Notes: generated from the sequence alone by a model not told the origin. A stretch of 64,000 nucleotides of DNA from Corallium rubrum (GCA_964035015.1 OZ036007.1:10484881-10548880); one strand, 5' to 3'; positions 49,001 to 58,922 are shown, counted from the stretch's first letter. Numbers and translations are program-made.

Positions 49001-50490
49001 TCAGAACGTCTAAAACGACTTTATTTAACCGTTTTTGACCCTAACTGAAAAGTTTCAAAAGTGACCAAAATCGGTCAAAAAGTAAAGGCTAACCCCTTTA
49101 CTTCTTTTTTCCGGATTTTTTTCAAAAAATCCAAAAAAATATTTTTAGCGAAAATACAGCCTTCTCCTTTTCACAGAAGGTCTAAAACGACTTTATTTAA
49201 CCGTTTTTGACCCTTACTGAAAAGTTTCAAAAGTGACCAAAATCGGTCAAAACGTAAAGGCTAACCCCTTTACTTTTTTTTTGCGGATTTTTTTCAAAAA
49301 ATCAAAAGAAATATTTTTAGCCAAAATACAGCCTTCTCCTTTTCACAGAAGGTCTAAAACGACTTTATTTAACCGTTTTTGACCCTTACTGAAAAGTTCC
49401 AAAAGTGACCAAAATCGGTCATAAAGTAAAGGCTAAGCCCTTTACTTTTTTTTTCCGGATTTTTTTCAAAAAATCCCATAAAATATTTTTGTCGAAAATA
49501 CAGCCTTCTCCTTTTCACAGATGGTCTAAAACAGCTTTATTTAACCGTTTTTGACCCTAACTGAAAAGTTTCAAAAGTGACCAAAATCGGCCAAAAAGTA
49601 AAGGCGTTAGCCTTTACTTCTTTTTTCCGGATTTTTTTTTAAAAATCAAAAGAAATATTTTTAGCCAAAATACAGCCTTCTCCTTTTCACAGAAGGTCTA
49701 AAACGACTTTATTTAACCGTTTTTGACCCTTACTGAAAAGTTCCAAAAGTGACCAAAATCGGTCATAAAGTAAAGGCTAAGCCCTTTACTTTTTTTTTCC
49801 GGATTTTTTTCAAAAAATCCCATAAAATATTTTTGTCGAAAATACAGCCTTCTCCTTTTCACAGATGGTCTAAAACAGCTTTATTTAACCGTTTTTGACC
49901 CTAACTGAAAAGTTTCAAAAGTGACCAAAATCGGCCAAAAAGTAAAGGCGTTAGCCTTTACTTCTTTTTTCCGGATTTTTTTTTAAAAATCCAAAGAAAT
50001 ATTTTTAGCCAACATACAGCCTTCTCCTTTTCAGAGAACGTCTAAAACGACTTTATTTAAGCGTTTTTTACCCTAACTGAAAAGTTTCAAAAGTGACCAA
50101 AATCGGTCAAAAAGTAAAGGCTAACCCCTTTCCCTTTTTTTTTAGGTTTTTTTTTAAAAACTCCAAAAAAATATTTTTAGCCAAAATACAGCCTTCTCCT
50201 TTTCTCAGAACGTCTAAAACGACTTTATTTAACCGTTTTTGACCTACTGAAAAGTTTAAAATGTGGCCAAAATCGGTCAAAATGTAAAGGCTAACCCCTT
50301 TACTTGTTTTTTCCGGATTTTTTTAAAAAATCCTAAAAAAATATTTCAGCCAAAGTACAGCCTTCTTCTTTTCACATATGGTCTAAAACGACTTTATTTA
50401 ACCGTTTTTGACCCTAACTGAAAAGTCTCAAAAGTGACCAAAGTCGGTCAAAAATTAAATCGTAACCCCTTTACTTTTTTTTCGGATTTC

Positions 50491-51287
50491 GCAACAAAAT
50501 AAAATATCTATACTCTAAAAAGATTATAAGACATTTAATGAGCTTTTAGGAGCGACTTACAACTGATCCTGAGTTACAAGTGTAAACTTGTGTTATTCTT
50601 TTGTTTATAGTCTTCTCTCGTTTACGAATCCGCAGATATCTATTCAAACAAGACGCGTAGACGACTGGAGTCAACTGAAACCCGACACTTCAACCTGTGC
50701 TTCAACTTTCTGATTCCTATAATATTAAAAGCCCCCTGTAGTTATTGACTTTTGGGCATGCTTATAATCGCATTATAATATGCATAACAAAATTTCTGCA
50801 TTCTGATTGGTTAAGATAAATGCAAATTAATCGTTAATTAAACTCTTGGGTATGAAAATTAATGTTACCATAGTAAAAGTGGCAAAATTCGAAATGGTGG
50901 TCGATTTTGGAGTGGATAAAGGCAAGTATTACTTTCACTTTTTTAACGACTTGTAGTACACCATGAATTGAGAATACCATTTAATATTTTCAAATAAATA
51001 CACCGTTTACCTAAACCGGAAATGAAATGAGAACACGTTTTTAAAGCTTGGATGAGTACGAAGCGTACGCCCCGCATTCGCAAGGTATTAAACTGAGTAT
51101 TCTATTTTGTTTGGTAAATGTTTGTCCTCTTTCGCATCTCATTGATTAACTTAATTTATTTCTCCCTAGGGAAAAATATGAATACCGGAAGTAGATCGTC
51201 AGGTTCAGTTTGTCTTTGTTTTCCCCAGTTTTCCTCCATTCAAAACATTGTCTGAAGGAAGGTTTTGCTCAACATTTCTGTTGTCAT
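50491..51287. other. Intergenic, no gene
   Basis: No open frame or splice-bounded exon that I can support. Contains CATTCTGATTGGTTAAG (about 50799), a motif type shared with repeats near 52960 and 62570. Confidence 0.45.
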
Positions 51288-51772
51288 TTAAAGGTGACAT
51301 GACACGAAAATTATTGCTTGATTTGACTTAAGTACTATTAAAATAATGGAGAATATCAAATTACAGCTTTTCCATATTTCACCTGGTTCTTGAGATATTT
51401 AGACTTATGCGATATTCAAATGAGATAACTTATGGCTCGTTTTTATCTAATTAACATATTCGAAAAGCATCTATATCTTTTAAATTATTGAATAAAATCA
51501 CTTTTAATTTGTCTTTGATGTTCAGTTTCATGAACGGTGACAATATCCAAAGTTTCAGGTGATTTCGTGCAATAATTTCAAAAATAGACAAGAATTTCGA
51601 ATATGTTAATTAGAAAAAATCGAGCCATAAGTTATCTCATTTGAATACCACATAAGTCTAAATATCTGAAGAACTAGGTGAAATATGGAAAAGCTGTAAA
51701 TTGATATTCCACATTATTTTAATAGTACTTTCATCAACTCAAGCAATAATTTTCGTGTCATGTCACCTTTAA
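51288..51772. mobile_element. TTAA-bounded foldback E
   Basis: TTAA (51288-51291) then AGGTGACATGACACG. The right end is CGTGTCATGTCACCT then TTAA (51769-51772). The arms are about 200 bp and include GAGATAACTTATGGCTCG and its complement. Inner parts match element F at 55891, so E and F form one subfamily. Confidence 0.8.
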
Positions 51773-51808
51773 CACCGTTTGATACTTATATTTACACTCC
51801 CACCCCCA

Positions 51809-52613
51809 GGGCCTCCTCCGCAGGCCCTCGTTGCATCACGAACAGGTCACACACGCCGAATTTAGGCCTGCAAGATCCTGTAAAAAAATTGGCACGGAGT
51901 AAATTTGCATAATTAACTTCCATTATTAATAGCCATGGCTATATCCGAAGATTTTGAAGGACATTCAAGACTTATGACATACGAATCCTAGCCTTCAAAT
52001 GAAGGAATGGTTGAAAAAAGCAATTACGGTTGAACTTTGCCAATTTTCGGCCGGAAAAATCAACGAAAATGCACTTTAGTCTACCCAGAGACTCTTTGGT
52101 TTATACTTTTTCGGTTTCCACAATAACTGAAACTTGAATTACGCTACACTATAGCCTACAATTTAACAAAATTAAATATCATTAACTCTTGGTCAGTTGA
52201 CAGTCCTTCGGTAGCGAAATAAACCAAAAAAAAAGAAGAAAAACCTTGTACTTTCCTGACCGTCGAATTTGCTTTTGTTCGGCAGATATTTTTTCCTTCA
52301 ATTCCTTTTTGTCGCTAAAAATACTATTGGCAGAAGGTCGGTAATTCTAAAACATATTGGTTTCGTCATTGTCATGATCTGTAAGAAAGTTTAGACCGAA
52401 TTTCCTGGTGGGTCACAGTGTTAAAAGAACTTGGAGGTATGCTGGAAAGGTTTTGCAGGCCCTCTCAAATATCGCCTCTGGGGCCTAGTCTCGCTGTGCA
52501 TAATGGGATCGGTCACCATTTTGTTTACAGGATCTGGCAGGCCCATTGGCACGCCCTCTCAAGAGTCTGACCTGTCCATGATGCAATGAGGGCCTGCGGA
52601 GGAGGCAGGCCCC
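51809..52613. mobile_element. Non-autonomous element of about 0.8 kb with inverted ends
   Basis: GGGCCTCCTCCGCAGGCCCT near the left end, followed by GTTGCATCA and ACAGGTCA, is mirrored by TGACCTGT...TGATGCAAT-type sequence and AGGGCCTGCGGAGGAGG near the right end. A second inner pair is GGCCTGCAAGATCCTGTAAA with TTTACAGGATCTGGCAGGCC. No clear target duplication; superfamily unknown. Confidence 0.6.
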
Positions 52614-52697
52614 AGTAAGCAACGGCAGCCTCAGGGCCACAAATCACATTGTAACACGACGTCACGACGAGTGAGCTGGCGAGATCAGTGCAATCTG

Positions 52698-52745
52698 CGT
52701 TGGTCTTCGTGAACTGGGAATCGAACCCAGTGACAATATGGACTT
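52698..52745 (-). repeat. tRNA-derived fragment (B-box / T-arm)
   Basis: On the minus strand CTGGGTTCGATTCCCAG forms a perfect T-arm with the RNA polymerase III B-box. The upstream part does not fold into a D-arm or a matching acceptor stem, so this is a piece of a tRNA-derived SINE or a tRNA pseudogene. Confidence 0.55.
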
Positions 52746-52763
52746 TAAGATCTACAACGTCAA

Positions 52764-53500
52764 CCTTAAGAGAAGATTATTTTAAATTTGAAAGAACTCG
52801 TAAAATTGTAATAGATCTTTTACAACCTTTTTGTATCTTTCCTTGTTTTTAAAATATTTCAGTTTATTTAATATGTAAATTAAATTATCTCTGACGTCAG
52901 GAGAAGTACAGTATTTCATACATTATTATACTCATTTTGAAATCAATGGTGATACTTCGCAATCTGATTGGCTGAAAATAGTGCGATTAATGCCCAAATC
53001 GCACTATTTTGAGCTGTAATCGCATCATTTTTGTAATCGCATCATTTTTTCATCATTTTGTTTCATTTCTTGTGTGATTTCAAAATGGATATAATAAAGA
53101 GGTACTTGAACTTCGTGTCGTGCAATTTTGGTCTGAAATCAAACTTGTGATTACAAATCGCACTCCCGCTTCGCGGTCGTGCGATTTTGTAATCACGCGT
53201 TTGATTTCAGACCAAATTCCACTACACTCAGTTAAATTACCATTATTTACAAAATCACTTACACCGCTATGATTGCTCAACACAAAATGTTTAGTATCAC
53301 AAGGCGTTTTTATGCGCACAGTTTTAAGTTATTTCGTTAAACTTCGAGATATATAATTGATTTTGTTAGGTGTGAAAATACTGTACCTTGCCGCTGACGT
53401 CAGCCGAGACCAATCTAATTTACATATCAAACAAACTGGAATGTCTTGCAAAAGAAGGATACAAAAAAAGTTGTAAAATATCTTCCATTACAGTTTTACG
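52764..53500. mobile_element. Degenerate TTAA-family foldback with a nested hairpin
   Basis: The left part (TTTGAAAGAACTCG, TAGATCTTTTACAACC, ATATGTAAATTA, TGACGTCA at 52892-52899) is mirrored on the right (TGACGTCA at 53395-53402, TAATTTACATAT, AAAAGTTGTAAAATATCTTC). The middle, from GCAATCTGATTGGCTG, is a different repeat that splits the foldback. The outer ends are too eroded to show TTAA. Confidence 0.6.
53128..53215. repeat. Foldback with GCTTCGC exactly at its centre
   Basis: TTGGTCTGAAATCAAAC is mirrored by GTTTGATTTCAGACCAA, apart from small differences. Inner arms ATCGCAC / GTGCGAT close on CCGCTTCGCGG. GCTTCGC occupies 53168-53174, and the palindrome midpoint is 53171.5. Confidence 0.8.
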
Positions 53501-54734
53501 CATTACCAGAAATTTAGGTCATTTGTGCCGCTGCTCTCGATCGGTCAACGGCTATATTCGCCTAATAATATAATTATGTATTCTAGAATGTCTAATGAGT
53601 GTGATTCTACTGTATTTTAGTGTTTCTCATTATTCAGGTCATTGAGTTCTTTAGAATTCGCCTAAATCGTGCATGTATGTACTGTGAAATCAAGCAAGTT
53701 CAAACGTTTTTGGAAGTGCTATGCTAGAGACAAATGAGGACCTTTATGTGCTCTCGAAGTAGACTGACTCATGCCGAATGCAACGCAAGTCGGGCACTTC
53801 GCATCGCCCGTAAGGTTGTCGGTCAATTTGGCCAATTTCTAGAACCTGTTTGCAAAAGATTACTATGGCTAACGCTATGGATATTGGCGCTTTCAGTGCA
53901 AAAATAAGACGAGCTAGGGAAGTACTTTGTTGTCGAAGTAAGCAAATGTTTTTTAGTTATAACTGTTCCTTAGTCCATGCTGAAGTCAAATGGAGTCGGG
54001 CAAAGAAGAAATATGTCACCGTTTAAGCAAAATTTGAATTATTATGTGCTCTCATTATTTACTGTTGAGAATCTCCATTATGGTCCTTAATACGCACGCG
54101 CGCCACCATCTTGTCCCAAATTTCTGGTAGCCTAATGGAGTTCTTTAGACAAAGTTAACTTTTATTACCAATGTCCTTTAAAATAAGAGCAATTTCACGT
54201 CTTCAGAACGATATCAACGGTCAAAAGTTATGGGAACTGTTGCTTAAGATTGACTTCAATACAGACACTGCAATATTTTAGAAGACCTGGGACGTTTTAA
54301 GAGTCATTATGAAGAGAGCTTCAAATATCAAAATATAATAGTCAAATTTATCTTGCTTTTTAACCATCCTTGACGTTCTAGAATCTTAAAGTCCTTATTA
54401 TATGTCCCAACCCGGTCACAGAAAAAAATGGTTGCACCTTGCAACTCTGCTAGCAAAACTAGCATTGACCTAAAAACTGTATTTTTATTAACTTGTTTAT
54501 GGAAATTGTTACCAAACATGAAATTTCAAATTTTTAGTTTCCCATAACATTTAGGTGAAGTAAAGTTAAGGAGATGGAGTAGTTTTGCCTTAACCTAACC
54601 TATGCCTTAACTTAAGCCTTAAATAAAACTACTCCAATTCAATAACTCCATGTTCATTTTATGTCATGGGAACCTTTGTAACTAGGGTTTATCACTCTTT
54701 GGTGAATGGAATACCTCCAAAAAGGCATCAAAGC
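53501..54734. other. Intergenic, no gene
   Basis: No supported exon. A small inverted repeat pairs GGAGTAGTTTTGCC (about 54575) with ATAAAACTACTCC (about 54627). If the minus-strand exon at 54735 is real, this stretch would hold its 3'UTR; an AATAAA on the minus strand lies near 54485. Confidence 0.4.
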
Positions 54735-54908
54735 CTAAATTGGTGAAATAACTGGCATTCCAAGGGCCTCCGGTTTAACGTCCTTATCCGAGAAGACGGC
54801 AAAAGTCTTGTCATTGCTTGCTTTACCATGCTTGCAAAGACAATACTTTCTGTTCAAATTGTTTTTCGACCCTGAGTAGAGGTCGCCACGACCAGGTTTT
54901 TTAATTTC
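54735..54908 (-). CDS. Possible terminal exon, unidentified protein
   Basis: Reading the minus strand, a pyrimidine-rich acceptor (CTTTTTGCTTATTTCAG) is followed directly by an open frame of 57 codons ending in TAG at 54735. The peptide begins EIKKPGRGDLYSG and includes RKYCLCKHGKASNDKTF; its charged, cysteine-containing composition looks coding. I do not recognise it. The exon-like stretch upstream (54997-55134) ends in phase 1, whereas this frame needs phase 0, so they do not join cleanly: either a mutation has broken the gene or they belong to different transcripts. Confidence 0.35.
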   Translation of the reverse strand, partial: EIKKPGRGDLYSGSKNNLNRKYCLCKHGKASNDKTFAVFSDKDVKPEALGMPVISPI

Positions 54909-54996
54909 CTGAAATAAGCAAAAAGAAAATATTATAATAAAGCATTTATTAGTTGAACTGGGTATCTTTGAAAAACATGTAACTGTTTACTCTTAC

Positions 54997-55134
54997 CTGA
55001 TTCGTCCTCAAAATATTTGTCTTTTGCTGTCACGTTGAACCGCCATACTAATTCATTTTGTCTATTTGACAAAATTTGGATTCTCGGTGGATTGATTACA
55101 AGTAAATTTGATTTCCAGTCAAAATTATATTTGG
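54997..55134 (-). CDS. Possible internal exon, unidentified protein
   Basis: On the minus strand the frame stays open for about 45 codons, from a possible acceptor (TTTGATTTTGAG) to a strong donor, CAG followed by GTAAGAG. The peptide includes NPPRIQILSNRQNELVWRFN and ends KDKYFEDES. Neither domain nor gene is recognised. The next exon-like stretch at 54908 would give an immediate stop in this phase (GGA AAT TAA), so the stretch may be part of a pseudogene or a transposon relic. Confidence 0.35.
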
Positions 55135-55669
55135 CTCAAAATCAAACAATTTGACACTTGTCAATACCACTATTTATATTATGTAGTGCTGAGCTATATA
55201 TTTTCCCATAATACTGTGATTCAAGGAATTCATTGGCTAAATGTAGACAGTATTGCTTGCAGAATGCAAGCGACCTCTGGTTTTTCGATGTTTCACTGTT
55301 TCATGACAATGAAAACATACTTCTGTCTACAGGAACTATCAATCTTGCTAACAGTATGCCAGTCAAGAAAGCAATTCCTTGCAAAAAAAACAAAAACCCG
55401 AGAATTACGAAATTGGCTTCTTCATCACATCTTGATCTTGATCTTGTACCAAGAATTTTGAACCACAAGTATTTTATGGCAAAATATAGAGCAGCACTTA
55501 AATAGAACTTAGTTCTTAAATAGAAGTTTGCAGATGTACAAACGAATGTCGTACATATGCCAAAAAAACTCTCACTATACCACATTTTAGGACAACCAGG
55601 ACATCTGCTTGCTTGCTCAAATGTTGTACACACCATATGCAATTGTTGCCAGGACCACTGTCATACTTG
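55135..55669. other. Unassigned, overlapping open frames
   Basis: Open frames of 90-117 codons occur on both strands here and overlap. None has a convincing start, splice sites or recognisable content, so I assign no gene. A GGACATCTGCTTGCTTGCT block (about 55600) recurs at about 60724, which marks a dispersed repeat. Confidence 0.4.
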
Positions 55670-57335
55670 CCCACACCACGACTCACATGTCCCAAGTTTT
55701 TCGAAAGGCATCAGAAATTCCATTATCGTATGAAAGAAAGTTCGTTCCAACTTTAAATGCTTGATTAGCCACAAGTCCCAAGCTTGAATTACACAAAAAA
55801 TTTTTAAAAAAAGTTAATAATTTTCAGGAATGTTTTCATAGCCACAAGTTCTAATTTCGAGTTTCAATAGTTCGGATAATAGAGCTTAATTTAAAGTGTA
55901 TATGAAACTAAAATTAAGTTTGTCTTATTTGAAAGAACTCTTAAAATAATGGGGAATATCAATTTACAGCTTTTTCGTATTTTACTTAGTTCTTGAGATA
56001 TTTAGACTTATGTGATATTCAAATGAGATAACTTATGGTTCGTTTTTTTACTAATTAACATGTTCGAAAATCGCGAATATTTTTAAGATTATTGAACAAA
56101 ATCACTTGAAACTTTGCATATTGCTACAGTTCATGCAACTAAACATGAAAGACAAGTTTCAAGTGATTTTGTTCAACAATCTTAAAAATATTCACGATTT
56201 TCGAATATGTTAATTAGAAAAAAACGAACCATAAGTTATCTCATTTGAATATCACATAAGTCTAAATATCTCAAGAACTAAGTAAAATATGAAAAAGCTG
56301 TAAATTGATATTCCCCATTATTTCAAGAGTTCTTTCAAATAAGACAAACTTAATTTTCCTTTCATATACACTTTAAGAATCCCATCGTTTCATTCAATGT
56401 TGTAAGAGCCACAAGTTCCAAGCTTGGGTTTTTCAATAGTTTCAAAAGGCACGTTCCTGTTTAAATGTTTTGGTAGCCACACGTCCCAAGCGCGTTCCCC
56501 CCCCCCCCAAAAAAAAAAAAAGCTCACAGCATTAAATTCTATATCAGCTTTCTGGCCTCTTTTATAGCCAGACGCCCAACTTGGCTTTTTGCTCAGATGA
56601 TAGAGCATTGGAAATTGAAAAGCATCTTCCATCTCGATTAAATGTTTGATAGCCACACCCCACGCTTGGCGTTTTTCAATAGCTCACTCAGATTACAGAG
56701 CATTAGGAATTCCATCATTTTATAAAAGGCTTTTTCCGAATTGAATGTTTTGTTAGCCAAACCGTTTCAGGCTCGTGTTATTCTGCCGTGAGGCATGTTG
56801 TAAGTTCTTTGCTCCTTTCGCTTTTGGAATTGGACAAAAAGTTGAACAGCTTTACCTGTTGATCAAGGTGTTCTTGCACGTTGTTGGTAAACTTCGAAAC
56901 TTTGTCGTCGATCTCATCTTCCTCGGCCCACTACCACCTTTGCTCGCGCGGTAGAGATCTCTATTTTACCAGTAGCCCAAGTGAACGTCTGATCCAGGCG
57001 TCTTGTTTTACTGAAAAAAAGGCTTCGTTTGGCTTGATTGTTATAATAGCCACACCTCTCAGACTCGGATTTTTTCAATAGCTCAGATAATAGAGCATTA
57101 GAAATTCCATGTTTTGTATAAAAGCTTTTTCCAGGTTAAATGTTTTGTTAGCCACAACTCACTCACAGGCTGTTGTTTTTTCAATAGCTCAGATAATAGA
57201 GCATTAGAAATTCGTCATCTCGTATATAAAAGGTTTGTCAGTTTCGGATTGAACATTTGATTGCCATACCTCCAAGGCATAACGTTTTTCAATAGCTCAG
57301 ATAATAGAGCACTAGAAATACCTCGATGTTATCAG
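55670..57335 (+). repeat. Degenerate tandem array with tRNA A-box-like core
   Basis: The unit is about 106-108 bp where best preserved: GCTCAGATAATAGAGC starts at 57081, 57187 and 57295. Earlier, weaker copies are at 56591 (GCTCAGATGATAGAGC), 56682 and 55869. Each unit also carries AAATGTTTTGTTAGCCACA and ends TTTTTCAATA before the core. The core resembles a tRNA D-arm / A-box (TAGCTCAGNNGGTAGAGC). No T-arm follows, so the units are not tRNAs. A TTAA foldback (55891-56376) interrupts the array. Confidence 0.6.
55891..56376. mobile_element. TTAA-bounded foldback F
   Basis: TTAA (55891-55894) then AGTGTATATGAAA. The right end is TTTCATATACACT then TTAA (56373-56376). The arms are about 220 bp and nearly perfect, with TTGAAAGAACTCTT, TATCAATTTACAGC and ATGAGATAACTTATGG and their mirrors. 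Closest to element E. Confidence 0.8.
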
Positions 57336-57527
57336 AAAAAGCTTGGTTGGGGTCTAATTTAAATCCTGCCTATTTGGATTAGTATCCTATCACAACTGCT
57401 CTGACTCTTGGAAACTATCAGTTTACCTTATTGCTCACTCTTGTAAGTGGAACTTATGCAACATTTGTAATCAAAATTGTATAAAAAAGATCCGAATATA
57501 TAGACTCATTGTCGGACGTTGACAGAT

Positions 57528-58200
57528 CATGTGATGATTCGGGATGCTGTTACATGCAAGTATGTAAGGAAAAAGACGTATAGAATGTACTGGTAAAATA
57601 CATTTCTTTATGTACAAGAAAAGACCTAGAAACACATTATGCATAAACAGAAAAGAATTGTACTTGAGTTGATGGTAAAACTAAGTACCAAAAGAAAAAA
57701 ACAAGTTGGTAAATGCATAAAGTAATGCAATGTACTGTAGGAATAATGCAAGAACATCGGTTTGATAACTTTGCCTTCACTTTTGAGAATGCCATTCATT
57801 GAAACGTCATGCTTACACTGAGTTTAATTTTAAGTTTTAAGGCTTCAGTTAATTTTTACGCTTACACTGTTTTTCGCGCTCCTAGTTATATGGTTATAAG
57901 TGTAAACAATTCTGTTAAAATAAATGGCATTCTCAAAAAATGAAGGCAAAGTAATCAAACTGATGTTCATGCATCATCCCTACAGTACACTGCATATACC
58001 CTAAACATTTACTAATTTGTTTCTTCCTTCTGGTACTTAATCCCACCTTCAGCTAAAGTACAACTATTTTCTGTTCATACATAATCATGTTTCTGGATCT
58101 ATTCTTGCACACAAAGAAATGCATTTCATCCGCACACTCCTTACATCCTTTCCTCTACATACTTACAGATAGCAGTATCCCGAATCACCACATGAAATAC
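57528..58200. repeat. Diverged long inverted repeat
   Basis: ATGTGATGATTCGGGATGCT and CAAGTATGTAAGGA on the left match the reverse complement of TATCCCGAATCACCACAT and CATACTTACAG on the right. The pairing continues inward (GGCATTCTCAAAA against TTTTGAGAATGCC) to a centre near 57860 with GCTTACACTG motifs. Old foldback; no target site found. Confidence 0.6.
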
Positions 58201-58327
58201 CAAAGACAGACATTGAATCCAATTTCACATTTTTAGAGTACAAAAAAGTTAATGACGACAAAATATTTGGCAATCGACATTTGTAGCCATGATCTCATTG
58301 CAGATGTGAAAAAGATAGCTGAAAAAA

Positions 58328-58536
58328 CCTTGGATAAAAGATTGTATTGCTTTCTACAGTAGAGGTGAGATAAGCGCATGGGGTACCAGGTAATTTATAG
58401 GTAGTGGGTAGGAATAGGTTCCATTGCCCTCAAGAGAACAATGGTTACAGCTAGGACTAAGGACCAGTAAGGATAGGAATATGAATCGCAAACCCCAAGT
58501 CTACAATAGAAAGCAATTCAACCTAATACCCAAGAT
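58328..58536. mobile_element. TIR element of about 210 bp, tandem copy 1
   Basis: The left end CCTTGGATAAAAGATTGTAT and TTGCTTTCTACAGTAGA is mirrored, with changes, by TCTACAATAGAAAGCAA on the right. The interior (GGTACCAGGTAATTTATAGG, GGGTAGGAATAGGTT) matches copy 2 at an offset of 380 bp. Confidence 0.6.
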
Positions 58537-58707
58537 CTTCTTTCCACTAACTCTACTCCCATCTCTGCAAAGAAAAGGTCATAAGTTTAGAACGCTCTAC
58601 TGCATTTTGTTTTGTAACCACAAACTACAAAACACCCACTTAGTTACCAGTATTTGTAGCGGGTGTTTTCTTTTTCAGAAGTGAAAATTAAGGTAGCAGA
58701 GAAAAAA

Positions 58708-58922
58708 CCTTGGATAAAAGATTGTATTGCTGTCTACAGTAGAGGTGAGGTAAGTGTCAGGGGTACCAGGTAATTTATAGGTAGTGGGTAGGAATAGGTT
58801 TCATTGCTCTCAAGAGAACAATGATTACAGCTAGGACTAAGGACCAGTAAGGACAGGAAAAATTATTCACAAATTCGATCCAACTCTACTATAGAAAGCA
58901 AACCAACCTTATCTTTTATCCA
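58708..58922. mobile_element. TIR element of about 210 bp, tandem copy 2
   Basis: Same left end and interior as copy 1. The right end TCTACTATAGAAAGCAA then TTATCTTTTATCCA is a better mirror of the left. Two copies in the same orientation, separated by about 170 bp, suggest tandem duplication or repeated insertion at similar sites. Confidence 0.6.

Larger units (their letters stand above)
15097..50490 (+). repeat. Satellite array, monomer about 171-172 bp, about 200 copies
   Basis: A head-to-tail array fills the region in one orientation. Spacing of the TACAGCC landmark is 172 in successive units (15961, 16133, 16305, 16477). A monomer contains, in order: CCTTCTCCTTTTCACAGAAG, TTTATTTAACCG, TTTTTGACCCTAACTG, GTGACCAAAATCGGTCA, a GTAAAGG...CCTTTAC palindrome, a T-tract, GGATTTTTT/AAAAAATCC and AATATTTTTAGCC. 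Length divided by monomer gives about 200 copies, counting out inserts and the gap. The outermost units (15.1-15.3 and 50.2-50.5 kb) are more diverged than inner ones. Unit length is not a multiple of three, so the open frames of up to 98 codons inside are accidental. The monomer is close in size to human alpha satellite (171 bp), but I see no sequence relationship. A centromeric or heterochromatic role is possible but unproven. Confidence 0.95.

Noticed and set aside
15097..50490. CRISPR-like array
   Set aside because: There are no unique spacers between constant short repeats; the whole 172-bp unit repeats, and the setting is eukaryotic.
15097..50490. Alpha satellite (human contamination)
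   Set aside because: Only the unit length agrees. I see no CENP-B box and no resemblance to the alphoid consensus.
58679..58749. Exon-like stretch with strong acceptor (TTTTTCAG) and donor (GAG then GTAAGT)
   Set aside because: It covers the left end of a 210-bp TIR element repeated at 58328, where the frame and donor are broken, so the splice-like signals are probably chance.
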